Shown piece after piece: positions 24,431 to 35,079 of a stretch of 64,000 nucleotides of DNA. The stretch is from Gaeumannomyces sp. JS-464 (Eukaryota > Ascomycota > Sordariomycetes > Magnaporthales > Magnaporthaceae). Below the pieces are notes generated by a model. That model was not told the origin of the DNA. It worked only from the letters and a program-made list of their open reading frames with translations, and searched no databases. Numbering within the stretch: the first letter of the stretch is position 1; each line of letters starts with the position of its first letter. A program made the position numbers and the translations under genes. Location: positions 8,308,001-8,372,000 of the forward strand of contig NGZR01000002.1 in NCBI GenBank assembly GCA_002197995.1, given 5' to 3'.

Positions 24431-26026
24431 TACGTTATTATTAATTTGGTAATTGCTTAACCATTTATCGTCGGGCGTTACGAAAATAATCGGTTTAATT
24501 GTTTTTTAAGCCTGCTTTGCGCATCCTGCTAAGGCTAAAAAGGTTAAAAAGGGATTTAAGCGTAAAAATTGCTTATAAGGTAACTGTAATAACGCCCGCC
24601 TTATTGCGCTAATGCATTTTAACGGTGCTTTTTTAACGGAAATTGGGCGCCGCCGTTAGCCGTGGTAGCGTTATAAGGGACCTCGCGTTTTTTAGCGAGG
24701 TAAACCACTTGCGATCGTTAAAATGATATTTAAACGAGCCGGAATCGATTATTACGGCGTTACGGGCACTGTTAATATTGCTTAAAGCGGTATTGGCTAT
24801 GTTGTATTAGTTGGCATTGCCCCGATTAACCGGCACCTACTAGTATAATCGGCAGCTTTCGGGTTGGCTGTAGCCTCGTTAGCTGCCTTATTGCCTCGCT
24901 AAAAGCGCCGTTCCGATATTTGGCTTTTTAAACCTCCTCGAGCTTAAAGTGCAAAAGCTAGCAGTTGTTATTACCGCCTTTGTAATGCTTACCGCACTTA
25001 TCGTGGTGGGGAGCACGCGAAACGATAGTGCAACCCTTTTTACTACAGGGCTTCGGCTCTTCCCTCGGCTTTTAAAGTCCTTCCGGCTTTTTGTTAGTAT
25101 TAGCTATAGCTTTCAACTCCGAGGCTTTTATAACCGCCGTATTTTTAAGCACTTTCGAAATAAAGTTAGCGGGAGTGCGGCGCTCGCCTTTACAATTCCC
25201 CAAAGCTATAGCTACCGCAAAAAGGTAGGTGGCGCTAAGCCTGTTAACGAGGCTCTTTATAAGCATTCGATCCGGAATGTTAATATTGGCCTAATTCAAA
25301 GCCTGCTTTACTTGTAGCCAACGGTTCCGTATACTTTTTAACGTTACCGTTAAACTTTTTTACCGAAATTGTATATATTTGTTAATTAGGGCGTCGAAAC
25401 GGCCGTTAGCGGTAATTCCAATAGTGCTAACTACCTTATCCTAAAAAGCTTTTGGGTTTTAATCCTCGTCGTTTTTAAAGCGGTCCTAACCGGCCTTTTC
25501 CAGGTCCGTGGTTACCTTTTCGATATTATTGCGGATGCAATACCATATTAATATCCTTTTAAAAGCCTATAATTGTACAGCTTCGTTATCCTCCGTTTTA
25601 GCCGGCTTAGCCGGCGGGTTAGCAAATATAAAGGAAATGTTGCGGGAAGCGGTTAAATGCACCCGGATGGTACGTTTTTATATTTCCAGGTTAAAAGGCC
25701 CTAGCAGGTCCGGGACTTTTACTGCGATTTCGCGGTATTCCGCCATTTCGGCGGCTTTGTTAGCACTTTTAACGCGTACAAAAGCGTTAAATTGCAAGGA
25801 AAACAGTGCTTTTAAACGCTAAAAGGGTTATTGTTATTGTTTTATTGTGGTTACTAATCGGCGCCGAACGCGGCCTTGTTAATTGTCGTTTAACGGTTTT
25901 TTAACTGCTGCGCCTCGCCTGTAATCCACGGCGGGAAAACGCAAACAACGGGAAACAACTCGTGCACCGTTAATCTTTCCTAATTAGGCAAAAATATCGT
26001 TAACGGCGGCGCGAGGGCTTATAACT
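24431..26026 (-). pseudogene. Copia gag region, degenerate
   Basis: By position in the copia element this should encode gag and protease. Several open stretches exist on both strands (24949-25317, 25508-25822), but I could not recognise a gag motif. The minus strand is the coding direction. It is assigned by context only. Confidence 0.45.
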
Positions 26027-26194
26027 TGATAAAAGTGCGCGACGACAAGCATTTAAAATAATTGGTAATTGTTATTTAACTACTTTACTAGATCGCGGGC
26101 TAAGGCGCGCGCAGGCCAAATACCAAGGCTAGTGTATAAGCCTAAAGCTGTGGGGCACTAGTTGCTACCACGTGATTTCGGGCCACTTTTAACA
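26027..26194 (-). repeat. Copia LTR (element 5' side)
   Basis: Starts TGATAAAAGTGCGCGACGAC and ends TTTTAACA. It aligns with 20805-20974 and with the solo LTR at 51573-51733. The inner flank on the minus strand begins AGTTATAAGCCC, the likely primer-binding region. Confidence 0.88.
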
Positions 26195-26400
26195 GCCTTT
26201 GTAAATAGCTGGAAGTGCGGGGCTTTTGGAAACCCGCAGCCTTTATTTTAAATAAAGACGAGCCTTACCAGCGGGCTTTTACAAAATTGGGGATATCCCA
26301 ATTTTATGCAGGCCGGGCCTTCCGGGCTTCCCTTTTTTTTACAATAACAATTTACTTTACTGCTAACGTTTACTTTGCCTGCTTAACAGCCTTAATACTT
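26195..26400. other. Unassigned spacer between copia and chromovirus copy 3
   Basis: This holds neither the chromovirus LTR expected here nor the missing half of Pogo C. It contains GGGGCTTTTGGAAACCCGC and ends CTTAACA just before chromovirus similarity begins. It could be a diverged LTR of another subfamily. Confidence 0.4.
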
Positions 26401-27169
26401 TTGGCCATGTTTTATCGCCCCGCTTTTTGTTAGTGGTAAGTACTTTCTTTTTTTACCATTTCCTATCCCTTTTTTTATTTTAATAAAATGTCCGGTCGGG
26501 TGCGAAAAACGTCCTTTTGCGAAGAAAACCCTTTAGCGTAAAAACCTGCTCGTTTAAATCGTTTTTTTTTGCTATTAAAATGCTTTTTTGCTTTTTTTAT
26601 TACGAGGTTTTAAAGCGTAAAAAGTGCGAGGCCTCTTTTAGGATTCGTCGCGGTGCGTGGAATGTTTTGGTCGAAACCGCTCGGGTTGCGACATTTTGGG
26701 CCCTTTTTTAAACAGCTCCGTTTTATCGGCCTGCAATACTAGCAGATAAAAGCGGAAGTTAAAACGGTGGAAGAAAAACGTCGTGCTTTAAACAATAAAC
26801 GCCGTGCTTTGGATAACAAGCTAAAGCGTTTGCGAAAATAAAAAAAAGTGTGGTTTAAAAGGAAAATGCGTGTAATTCGTCGTGGGATTAACGCTATAAA
26901 GGAGTTAAAGCGTGTCGAGCGGGAGGAGGCCAACCAAGCGGCTCGCTAGGCTGCCTTGCAACCCGAGCCCTTCGTAGCTCCTGCCGTTTCCCCCGATTGG
27001 CAAGCATTTAAGGTTAATTTTAACTTAAACCTGTTTTCCTTTTTTAACCGTGGTAAATTGTGGCTTTCCTAATAACTTTTTTGGGTTTTATAGCACATTA
27101 GGTGTGGCTTTGGTCTTTCCCTGCCGAGGTTTCGGGTTCGAATTTTAGCACGACCGTTTGGGGAAAAGT

Positions 27170-28700
27170 TTAACGACGTTGGACTTTTTCCTTAAAACCT
27201 TTTCCTTTTGCTAACCTTTTTATAAACGCTTTTGCCGGTATTCCGCTAAAGCTTTTTGGCAATTTACAAGGTTGGTTTTTTTTTATATATATTTTTTCGT
27301 GGCCGTACCTTTTCCATTTAACCAAGTACTTTTTAGGCTTATTCCTCGGCTTATAGTCCAAAATCTTTTCGATTTCGTACTTTTATTCCGGGTCGATTTT
27401 TATTAACTCGTCGCTTTTAAACCCCGGTAGCGCTAATTTAAATAGGGAAACGTGAAAAACCGGGTGGGATTTTATAATTAGCGGTAGTTGGAATTTATAA
27501 TTTACGTCCGAAACCTTTTTTAATATTTTAAACGGTCCTAATTTCTTATAGTTTAGTTTATCGCTCGGTCGTTTCGTTTTAATATTTCGTCGAAAAAGAT
27601 AAACGTTATCCTTTTTTTTAAAAGTCGGTTTTTCGATCCTTTTTTTGTTTGCTTAAATAGCTATACGGTGCCGTAGCTTTTTTAACTTTGTTTAAAAGTG
27701 TTTATGCAGCTTAGTAAGCTCCGTCATTTGTATTTCCGCTGTTAAAGCATGTTTTTTTACCTTAGGTTTTTTATACGCCGTAAGTGTAAACCCGTAATTC
27801 GCATAAAACGGTGTAATTTTATGCTTTTATAAATTAAGCTATTATAAGCGAACTAAGCCATAAGGAGTAGTTATACCTAGTCGTTTTGTTTATAATTAAC
27901 GTAATAACGTAAATACTGCTTTATAGTTTAATTCGTCCGTTTTGTTTGTTTATTTGTTTTAAAAGTAGTAAGCTATAAATAAAGAGTGCTTTGCTTTTAG
28001 CTTGCTCGTAAGCCTTTTTTAAAACTTGCTTATAAACAGTTTATTTTTATCCGTAATTAGGCGGTTTGGCGTGCCGTATTCCGCTATTACGTGCTTAATA
28101 AAACGTACGCTAGCTTTATAACGTCGCTGCTTTTCTTATATGGTAAAAACAAGGCGTATTTGGTAAGCTTATCTATTACTACCAATATACTGTCGTATTT
28201 TACTCCAATTAACGGTTTTTTAAATTAAGGAAGTTTAATAACGAAGTTTATAGTAATTTCCTGCTATGCTTCGCTCGGTGCTAGCAGTGGTTGCAAAAGC
28301 ATATAAAGCTTATACCTGCTAGCCTTGTTTTTAGCGCAACTTTCGCAATTTTTTATTGCGTTTTGTACTTCGGCTCGAGTTTTTACGAACCCGTGATATT
28401 ATTATAACCGTTTCCACGTTTTCTTTACATTTTGGTAACCGTATGCCAATTGGCTATAAATTTATTGGATTTTTTTTAGGGTTTAAACTTTTTCCTATTG
28501 GACCGTTTTAGCGAAAATCCTTTATGCCAAAACCAAAAATCCGTTTGGTTTTTTTGCTAAAATTACTCGTATTTTTTTAGGTATTGCAATTTAATAGTCC
28601 GGTCGTCGGCTTAAGGCGTTCGCCCGGCCGTTTTCCGACCTTTTCCGGTATTCGATCCGGATGTCGTAGTTTTGCAAAAACTCGCTTTAACGAATTTGCC
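27170..28700 (-). pseudogene. Chromovirus integrase C-terminus and chromodomain
   Basis: The minus strand reads YEIEKILDYKPRNKPKKYLV and then KWKRYGHEK at about 27270-27400, a chromodomain immediately after integrase. The expected T-W-E-P segment is altered (IYIKKN), so the aromatic cage is incomplete here, unlike copy 2. The integrase body to the right is broken by stops. Known role of the family: linking the integration complex to heterochromatin marks. Confidence 0.8.
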
Positions 28701-29199
28701 GTTTATTTAGGTTTTGCTTGTAATAAAGTGCGTTAGGTTTTTATGGTTTATGTATACCATAACTTAATGTTTTGCTTTACAAAAATGCGGTCGCCACTTT
28801 TCGAATAATCGGATAATTGCTAAAAGTTTTTTATTGTAAATTTGGTAATTTAACTCGGGTTTATTTAACTTTTGCGAAAAGAACGCATAAAGGTATAACC
28901 GTCCCTGGTCGTTTCGCTGTCCGAATTGGCCGCCGATCGCGTAATCCGACGCGTCGGTTTTAACCTTAAAAGGTTTCTTTTGGTTTAAAAGTACTAATAT
29001 TGGTTTTTTTAATACGGCGTTCCGTAATTGCTCGAAAGCCTTTTATTTTTGCTTTCCCTAATAAAATTGGTGGTTATTTTTGGTAAAATTCGTAAATGGT
29101 ATGGCGATTTTGCTATAACTACGGATAAACCGTTTATAAAAGTTTAAAAACCTTAAAAACCCTCGTACTTTCGTAACGTTTTTAAATATAAGCCACTTT

Positions 29200-30090
29200 T
29201 TAACTTCCTTAACTTTTTTAAGGTTTATGCAAATTTGTTTAAATGTAATTATAAACCTTAAAAAAGCGACTTTTTGCGAATGCTATTCGCACTTTTCTGG
29301 CTTAACGAAAAGCTTTACGTTAAGCAGCTTTTGGAGCATTTTATATACGTGTTTGCTATGCTTTTCTATCGTTTTCGAAAAAATTAAAATATCGTCCAGG
29401 TACGCGAAAACGAAAACGTCGAAATATTTGCGCAATATATGGTTAATTATCTTTTGGAACGTGGCTAGTGCGTTAGTAAGCCCGAAAGTTATTACCAAAA
29501 ACTCGTAGCATTTAAGCTTTGTTTTAAAAGCCGTAAGCCACTTTTAGCCCTTTTTAATCCGTATTAAGCTGTAAGTTTTCCGTAAGTTTAAAGCCGTAAA
29601 ATACTAGGCTTTGCCGAGCTTATCGCGCAGTTCGTCGATAAAAAGCAAAAAATACCGATCTTTTATCGTAGCCTCGTTTAACGGTTGGTAATCGATATAT
29701 ATTCGCTTCGTCCCGTTTTTCTTTTTTTTTTATAAAATCCCGTATCCTATTAAAAAATCGGAAGGTTTAATATGTCCTTTCCGTAAGTCTTTTTCCAGCT
29801 GTTTTTTAGCACCTTTTACTGCCGAGGGCTAAGCTGGTATAGCTTTTAGTATTTAAGCTGCGTATTTGGTTTAAGTTTAATTTTAAAATCGAACGGTTTA
29901 TATTTGGGAAACACCGTTTTAGGTTTTTCCTAAACAATTTCTCGTATTTATGGTATTCCTTCGGACTATTCGCGAGCCGTTTTTTAGTATTAATTAAATT
30001 GTTTTGGTCGCTTTCCGCTTTAAATAATCGCGTACTCGTCGATGCTAAATGCAAAAATAAATTGCTAAGTTTTACCACCGTCGTAATTTC
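29200..30090 (-). pseudogene. Chromovirus reverse transcriptase relic
   Basis: 71 open codons at 29283-29498 encode FGLTNALATFQKIINHILRK, FVFAYLDDILIFSKTIEKHS and KLFVKPEKCE. The polymerase active site Y-L-D-D (29391-29402) is intact, which is unusual in this window. The P of the common LTNAPATF motif has become L. A second open stretch (29806-30078) with many Lys/Asn residues lies upstream, where the RT fingers begin. Confidence 0.85.
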
Positions 30091-31734
30091 CTTTTATTGC
30101 TTTTTATGCTTACGGTTTGGGGTTCGTAATTAGTAAACCGTTTTAATTACTCGTAGTTTTTTTTATTGGATTTGGCCGGTAGCCCAATTTATCCGTAAGT
30201 TATTTTTTTTAAATTAAAGGATTCCGAAAATCACGTTTTTTTCCTTTATATCCAGCTTATTTAGTATAATAGTAACGTTTTCCCCGCTTCGGGTGCGTAA
30301 TGTTATTGGTTGTGTTTTTCGGTTAATCCATCCTTTATTATAAGCGATAGGTATTCCTTTAACCGTTTTTAATTGGTACGGTTAACGTTTCCGATTCGTA
30401 AAAATGCTATACCGTTTAACCGCTTATAGCGATATATAATCGCTTTATGCTTCGCAATCGATTATCATTTTAACTTTTTTCTTTTAATATTTTATCCGGA
30501 ATGTTAGTAAGTTGTACGATCGATTTGATTTTACTATCGCGAAGGTTTTATTAGTTTTTCCTTTTTTTTACTTTATGCTTTCCGTTCGGGTGGTTTTTTT
30601 AGTTTTTTGGTAAAAGGAACGAGTACCGCACGTTCGTCCTTTTGTCCGGGTCGAACGGTACGTACGCTCGCGCGATCCCCTAATGCTAAGCTTCCGCCTT
30701 TTGTGCTATATGTTTTTTGCATTCCGTAATTTCGCATTTTTCCTAATCGAGCGTTTTGGTAATACATAGTATTGGGTACCGTTCGCTAAGTTTAAAAACT
30801 GCGGTAAACCTGCCGATTCGGGCTGGCTTTTACCGTAGCAATTGGAATGCTAAACGGGGCTTAACTTTTGGCTTACTTCCCAATTTCCGTAAAAAGAAAT
30901 CGTATTTAAGCTTAAGTCGTAAATGGAATTTGCATTTCCCGTAAATGCATTTTGTTTAAAAAAGGTATAAATGTTTTAAGTGCTTTATATCGATATTGGG
31001 GTGGTTTTCGGGGATTAACGCAGTTTGTTTTAATTTGCTTGCGTTTTCGGACTTATAGCCAGCATATTTAACTTTTTACTGGTCGCTAAACCACGATAAA
31101 GGTTAGCCGTTATTTCCGTTCGTTAAAATAGCGTAATATAACGGGCTATTTGGGTGTTTTAGAATTTTAACGTTTTAAAAACACACCGAAATATCGAGGG
31201 GCGTAAAAGCGTGCTAGTTTTTCCAGTTTTGCCTGCTTTTCGCGGATTATAAGTACGGAAGTTCCGCCGTTTAAACCTTCCGCTCGTTTTTAAAACTCGG
31301 CCGTTTCGGAGTTTTAACCATTTTGGTTTATTTTAACATCGGTATTAAAGTTTTCCGACTTTCGAAAAAGGTGTGTTTAGCTTAAAAGCTTTTTTCGGGC
31401 TTCCTTTTCCTTCGAACCATTTGTTAAAATTGCCTTTTTTTAAATTTTACAAAAAACGGCGTCGTTTTCTCTCTTTTTAAATTCGTAAACCCGAAAGCGG
31501 CGCGCTACTTTCCCTCGCTATCGTACTTAAACCTCGTGGCTTTAAGCATGCAAATACTTCGTAATTTTCGAAGGTATTAATTTAATAGCCTTTTTATCGG
31601 ACTAATATGTGGCATATAGTTCGTTGTAATAAATACGTCCAACTAAACGCCGTTTTAAAACACAATCCCTTTTATATCGAGCTTTTTTACGTTCGCTAAA
31701 AGTTCGCTATTTGGCGGTTGTTTTCCCGTTAAAA

Positions 31735-32689
31735 GCAATTGGCTTTTATATGGCTAGCTTAGCCGCATTTAAAACATTTCCCGTCTTTTAGGTTTTGTTT
31801 TTGCTTTTTTTGCTATTTTTATTACTAATAGGCGGCTTCCGCACTAAAATCCATAAAGCTTAAATACGTTTTATAAGCCGTAATAGGTTGCTATTTGGCC
31901 TTTTTTGGTTAACTTTGTTATTTTATGCTACACTTTTAAAACCATATCCTTTTTTTCTTATTATCGTTCGTACAATTTGTCGCTAATGCGAACCGCGTTT
32001 TTAACGTAATCCGTAAAGAATTTTAAGCGGTCCTATTTTACGAGTTTATCCTTTACGTCTTCGCGTAATCCGTTATAAAAATGCAGCATTAACGTGGCGT
32101 CGTTTTAATTAAGCTTAATGCTAATCCGTTAAAAGTCCGTTACGTATTTGGTTATAGGCTTTCGCTATTTAAGGGCTAGCAAATCTCTTCGGCGATTCGG
32201 GTTTCGTCGATTATTCCGAACACCTTTCCGACCTTTTTTCCGAAGGTTTCGAAGCTGGCGAAAATAAGCTTAATAGCTTTTTGGCTACTTTTATATCTTT
32301 TAAATAGTCGCTTTAGGTCGGCTAAAACCACTTTTCACTTTACCGTTTAGCCTTATAGCAGCGTAAGCAACCTTTTATTTTTCGCTTACGAACTGCTATT
32401 GTAAAACTTAAAATAGCTTTTGCATTCGGTAAAAAACGTTTTAAGCTTGCCGTTTTCCCTTTTATAAAAGTCCGGGGACGGGAATTTGTACGCTTTTATT
32501 ACGATAAGTGCTTTAAAGTTGCTAGCTTCGCGGTAAGCTGCTTTACCTCGTTTTAGCCTTTGGCGATTTTAACCGTTATAAGTTTAAAAGGTTAGCCGTG
32601 TTAACTGCTTCGTCGAAGTCGTACTTTACACCGTTAAAAGTGAAAACCGTGGTTTTTTCCTTTTTAAGCTGCTTGCTGCTGCTTGCCAT
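31735..32689 (-). pseudogene. Chromovirus gag relic with zinc knuckle
   Basis: An ATG at 32689 opens MASSSKQLKKEKTTVFTFNG and then VKYDFDEAVN, before a stop after about 36 codons. The zinc knuckle CFKCG*ASHIKANC lies at 31735-31776; its spacing is perfect (C-x2-C-x4-H-x4-C) but one codon is now TAA. The start sits 50 bp inside the LTR, as expected for gag. Confidence 0.75.
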
Positions 32690-32738
32690 AGCTGCACTAT
32701 CCTTTTTCCAATAAAGTACTAAACAAAATTAGTTAAAA

Positions 32739-33211
32739 TGTTATAATCGAGGTTTGCTTTTAAGGTAGGGCATTTCGGGGGTAAAAAGGATAGTATTTTT
32801 GATTTGGTTAATAGGGGAATACGTAATTTAAAAAGACAATCCGATTGCTTGCCCTAAGGATGCTTAAAAGCTAATTTAAGTTAATTAATGCCGAAGCTTT
32901 AGTTAAAGCTATTTAAAAATAAAAGGAAATCCATCTTTTATATATACGCTGCTTTTTGCCTTGTGTTAGGTTAGATTTGTGGATTTGTGGTTTCGCTAAC
33001 ACAAATTTAAAGATCTTTTTGGCTTTATAAATTTGTGGTTTCGCTAACATAGATTTAAAAATCCTTTTGGCTTTATAGATTTGTAATCCTTTTAATATAA
33101 ATCCAGAAATTTAACTAGGGTTACGTAACTCCACGTGTCCGGGTGCGGGGCAGGGGCACCGCTTGGACCCCTTCCGTCCTACCGCTTTGGGCTTGCATAC
33201 TGGTCGTAATA
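32739..33211 (-). repeat. Chromovirus copy 3 LTR (element 5' side)
   Basis: Opens TGTTATAATCGAGG and ends near GGTCGTAATA, where the terminal CA appears as TA. It aligns with copy 1 and 2 LTRs, but its middle repeat block reads 'gatttgtggtttcgctaacataga'. It abuts the LINE at 33214. Confidence 0.82.
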
Positions 33212-33289
33212 GAAAGCTTTATAACGGCAGCACCGGTATAAGTGCCCTTTCCCCACTTTTTTAACGCCGGCGTACGCGCCTACCCGTCG

Positions 33290-34990
33290 GGTTAACCGCG
33301 CGGCCGCGGAGGAAATTATTGCGAGTTATAACCGCAAATAATAACAAACGGCCCTAATTTGCGCTACGTTAACCCGATTTATTAACGCCGGTATTACTTC
33401 CCTTTCGGCGAAAGCAATCCCCGAAGTTAACGGTTGGAAAGATTGCTTTATTAACTACGCCAAATAAGCCCTTTTCGGCTTAATTACGCCGCCCGAAAAG
33501 GAAAAAAGCCTATACGGGCCCCGGAGCCCCCGCAACGCGCGCTTTTAGCCATTTACGCGCTCGGTAGCCCGGGAAGGCTACTAATAACCCCAACAACCCG
33601 CATAAGCTTTTCGGGGCCGTACGCTTTAAACCCGGGCACCCCGCTTACTAATAAGCTTTAAAGCCAACTTCCGGGTATTCGTTAGGATCCCGGAAAAACG
33701 GCAAGCTTAAGCTAACCAATAAACGGCTTTAACATTCGCCAAACCTTTACCGACAGCAAGAATTTGCCGTTTACGACGGCCGACGTCCCGAAAGCGTACC
33801 GAACTTTTACCGGGTTTATGTTAAAGCAAAAACGGCCGATATTTAAAGCCGGCTTTTGCAATACCGATCCGAATTAGGCCGTTTATATAACGCCGAAAGG
33901 ATCGAAAAGCCCGAAATCTAGTACAACTACGTAATTTCCGGCTACCTTACCTTTTTAACCAACGGCTTTGGATAATGCGTCCCGGTATCGGATAAACTGG
34001 TTCGGGAGGAAATGGAAGCCTAAATAAAACATAAACTGGTAAACGTTAAGCTTTCCAAAGCCAGCGTCGACTATTAAAAGCGTATATCGTGAAATATATC
34101 CCTTTATACGCAAATGGCCGGGTTTAGGCTTTAGGGAATCACTTCCTTTTTACGCCGCGTACAACGATACCCGCCGGTTACCCAGCACACCTTTGGTTGC
34201 CACGGCTTCCACGTAGCCCGCAATTGCGCCCGGGCTAATAGGTGCTTTTGGTGCGGGAAAATAAACGACGACCGGCACGTATAACCGTGTACGGCCCCCC
34301 CGCAATGCGCGAACTACTCGGGCCCGTACCTTGCTAACCACCCGAATTGCCCTATAAAGCCCGTACGGGTAAACGAAGTGCTAAAACACTTAACTTTTAA
34401 AGAAAAAGGGCTGTTAAAAGGTTAAGCGCATAAGCGTACCGGGCGGCGGCAAAGGCGGCGAAAACCGCTATTGCCACCGCCACCGCCGCTACCGCTGCTA
34501 CCGATAATACCCTTTCCGCAACCGCTATTATTACGGGCGGCTCCGCCATAGCCGTTAATTTAACGGTAAACTTTACGACCGTTACCGCTATTATTGCGGC
34601 TACCGTTATTACTATTAACGATACCGCTAATACAGCCGTTAGCGCCGCTATTAACCTTACGGCTAATACCGTTATCGCCGTTACTTTAGCCATTCTTATC
34701 GCCGCTACCACTGCCACCCCCGCCGGCCCGCCGTCGCTTTGCCGTTATAACAAGCCCGGCAAGCCCGCCGGCCCCGGAAGGCGTGGCCCGTACGGTTAGC
34801 AAAGAAAAGCACTTTGCTAAAAGGCTTCGGGTTAGTTTTAACAACTAATACGAAGTATTGGCGGATATGAAATTGGACCTCCCCGAGCCCGAAAGGGCTA
34901 TCGAAATAACCGGAAACCTTTTAAAAGAAACCGACGGTACCGCCGGTTAATAACCTTAAGGCCAAAACCCCCAATATATTAACGCCGCTT
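33290..34990 (+). pseudogene. LINE copy 1 ORF1 (gag-like) relic
   Basis: Begins with the segment matching copy 3 (EEIIASYNRK..., AEAIPEANGWKNYFIDYAKQ in copy 3). Zinc knuckles occur near 34185-34300: CHGFHVARNC and then CFWCGKINDDRH. A strongly biased Ala/Thr/Ile region lies at about 34440-34720, where GCC, ACC and ATT codons alternate; its reverse strand gives a spurious 106-codon open frame. ORF1 proteins of Tad1-type LINEs bind the element RNA. Stops interrupt the frame. Confidence 0.75.
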
Positions 34991-35079
34991 TTACGTATGC
35001 CAGCAGCTAACCGAATATAATAAACGCATAGTAATAAGGCCCGGCGCCCGGGGCCTCGCCCTAAACGCCGTGCTTTAAC

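Larger units (their letters stand above)
20805..26194 (-). mobile_element. Ty1/copia LTR retrotransposon (RIP-dead)
   Basis: 5.39 kb between two LTRs of about 169 bp (20805-20974 and 26027-26194). On the minus strand the order is gag, integrase (about 23.5-24.5 kb), reverse transcriptase (about 21.8-22.7 kb), RNase H (21.3-21.6 kb). Integrase before RT is the diagnostic copia order. Flanking bases do not match (CAATA before, GCCTT after) and the two flanks belong to different elements, so the present arrangement is probably not a simple insertion. Confidence 0.88.
26400..33211 (-). mobile_element. Ty3/gypsy chromovirus copy 3 (most complete)
   Basis: About 6.8 kb, coding on the minus strand: LTR (32739-33211), gag start at 32689, zinc knuckle (31735-31776), RT (about 29.2-30.1 kb), integrase (about 27.5-28.7 kb) and chromodomain (about 27.18-27.40 kb). 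The 3' LTR expected near 26.4 kb is absent. Copies 1 and 2 are co-linear with its left third, so all three belong to one family. Confidence 0.85.

Noticed and set aside
9736..33211. Reading chromovirus copies 2 and 3 as one element split by Pogo C and copia
   Set aside because: The internal regions 18398-20166 and 26400-27990 overlap in content, so they must be two copies.
34397..34717. 106-codon minus-strand frame rich in Ala/Val/Ile, looks like a membrane protein
   Set aside because: It is the antisense of the Ala/Thr-biased ORF1 linker in LINE copy 1.
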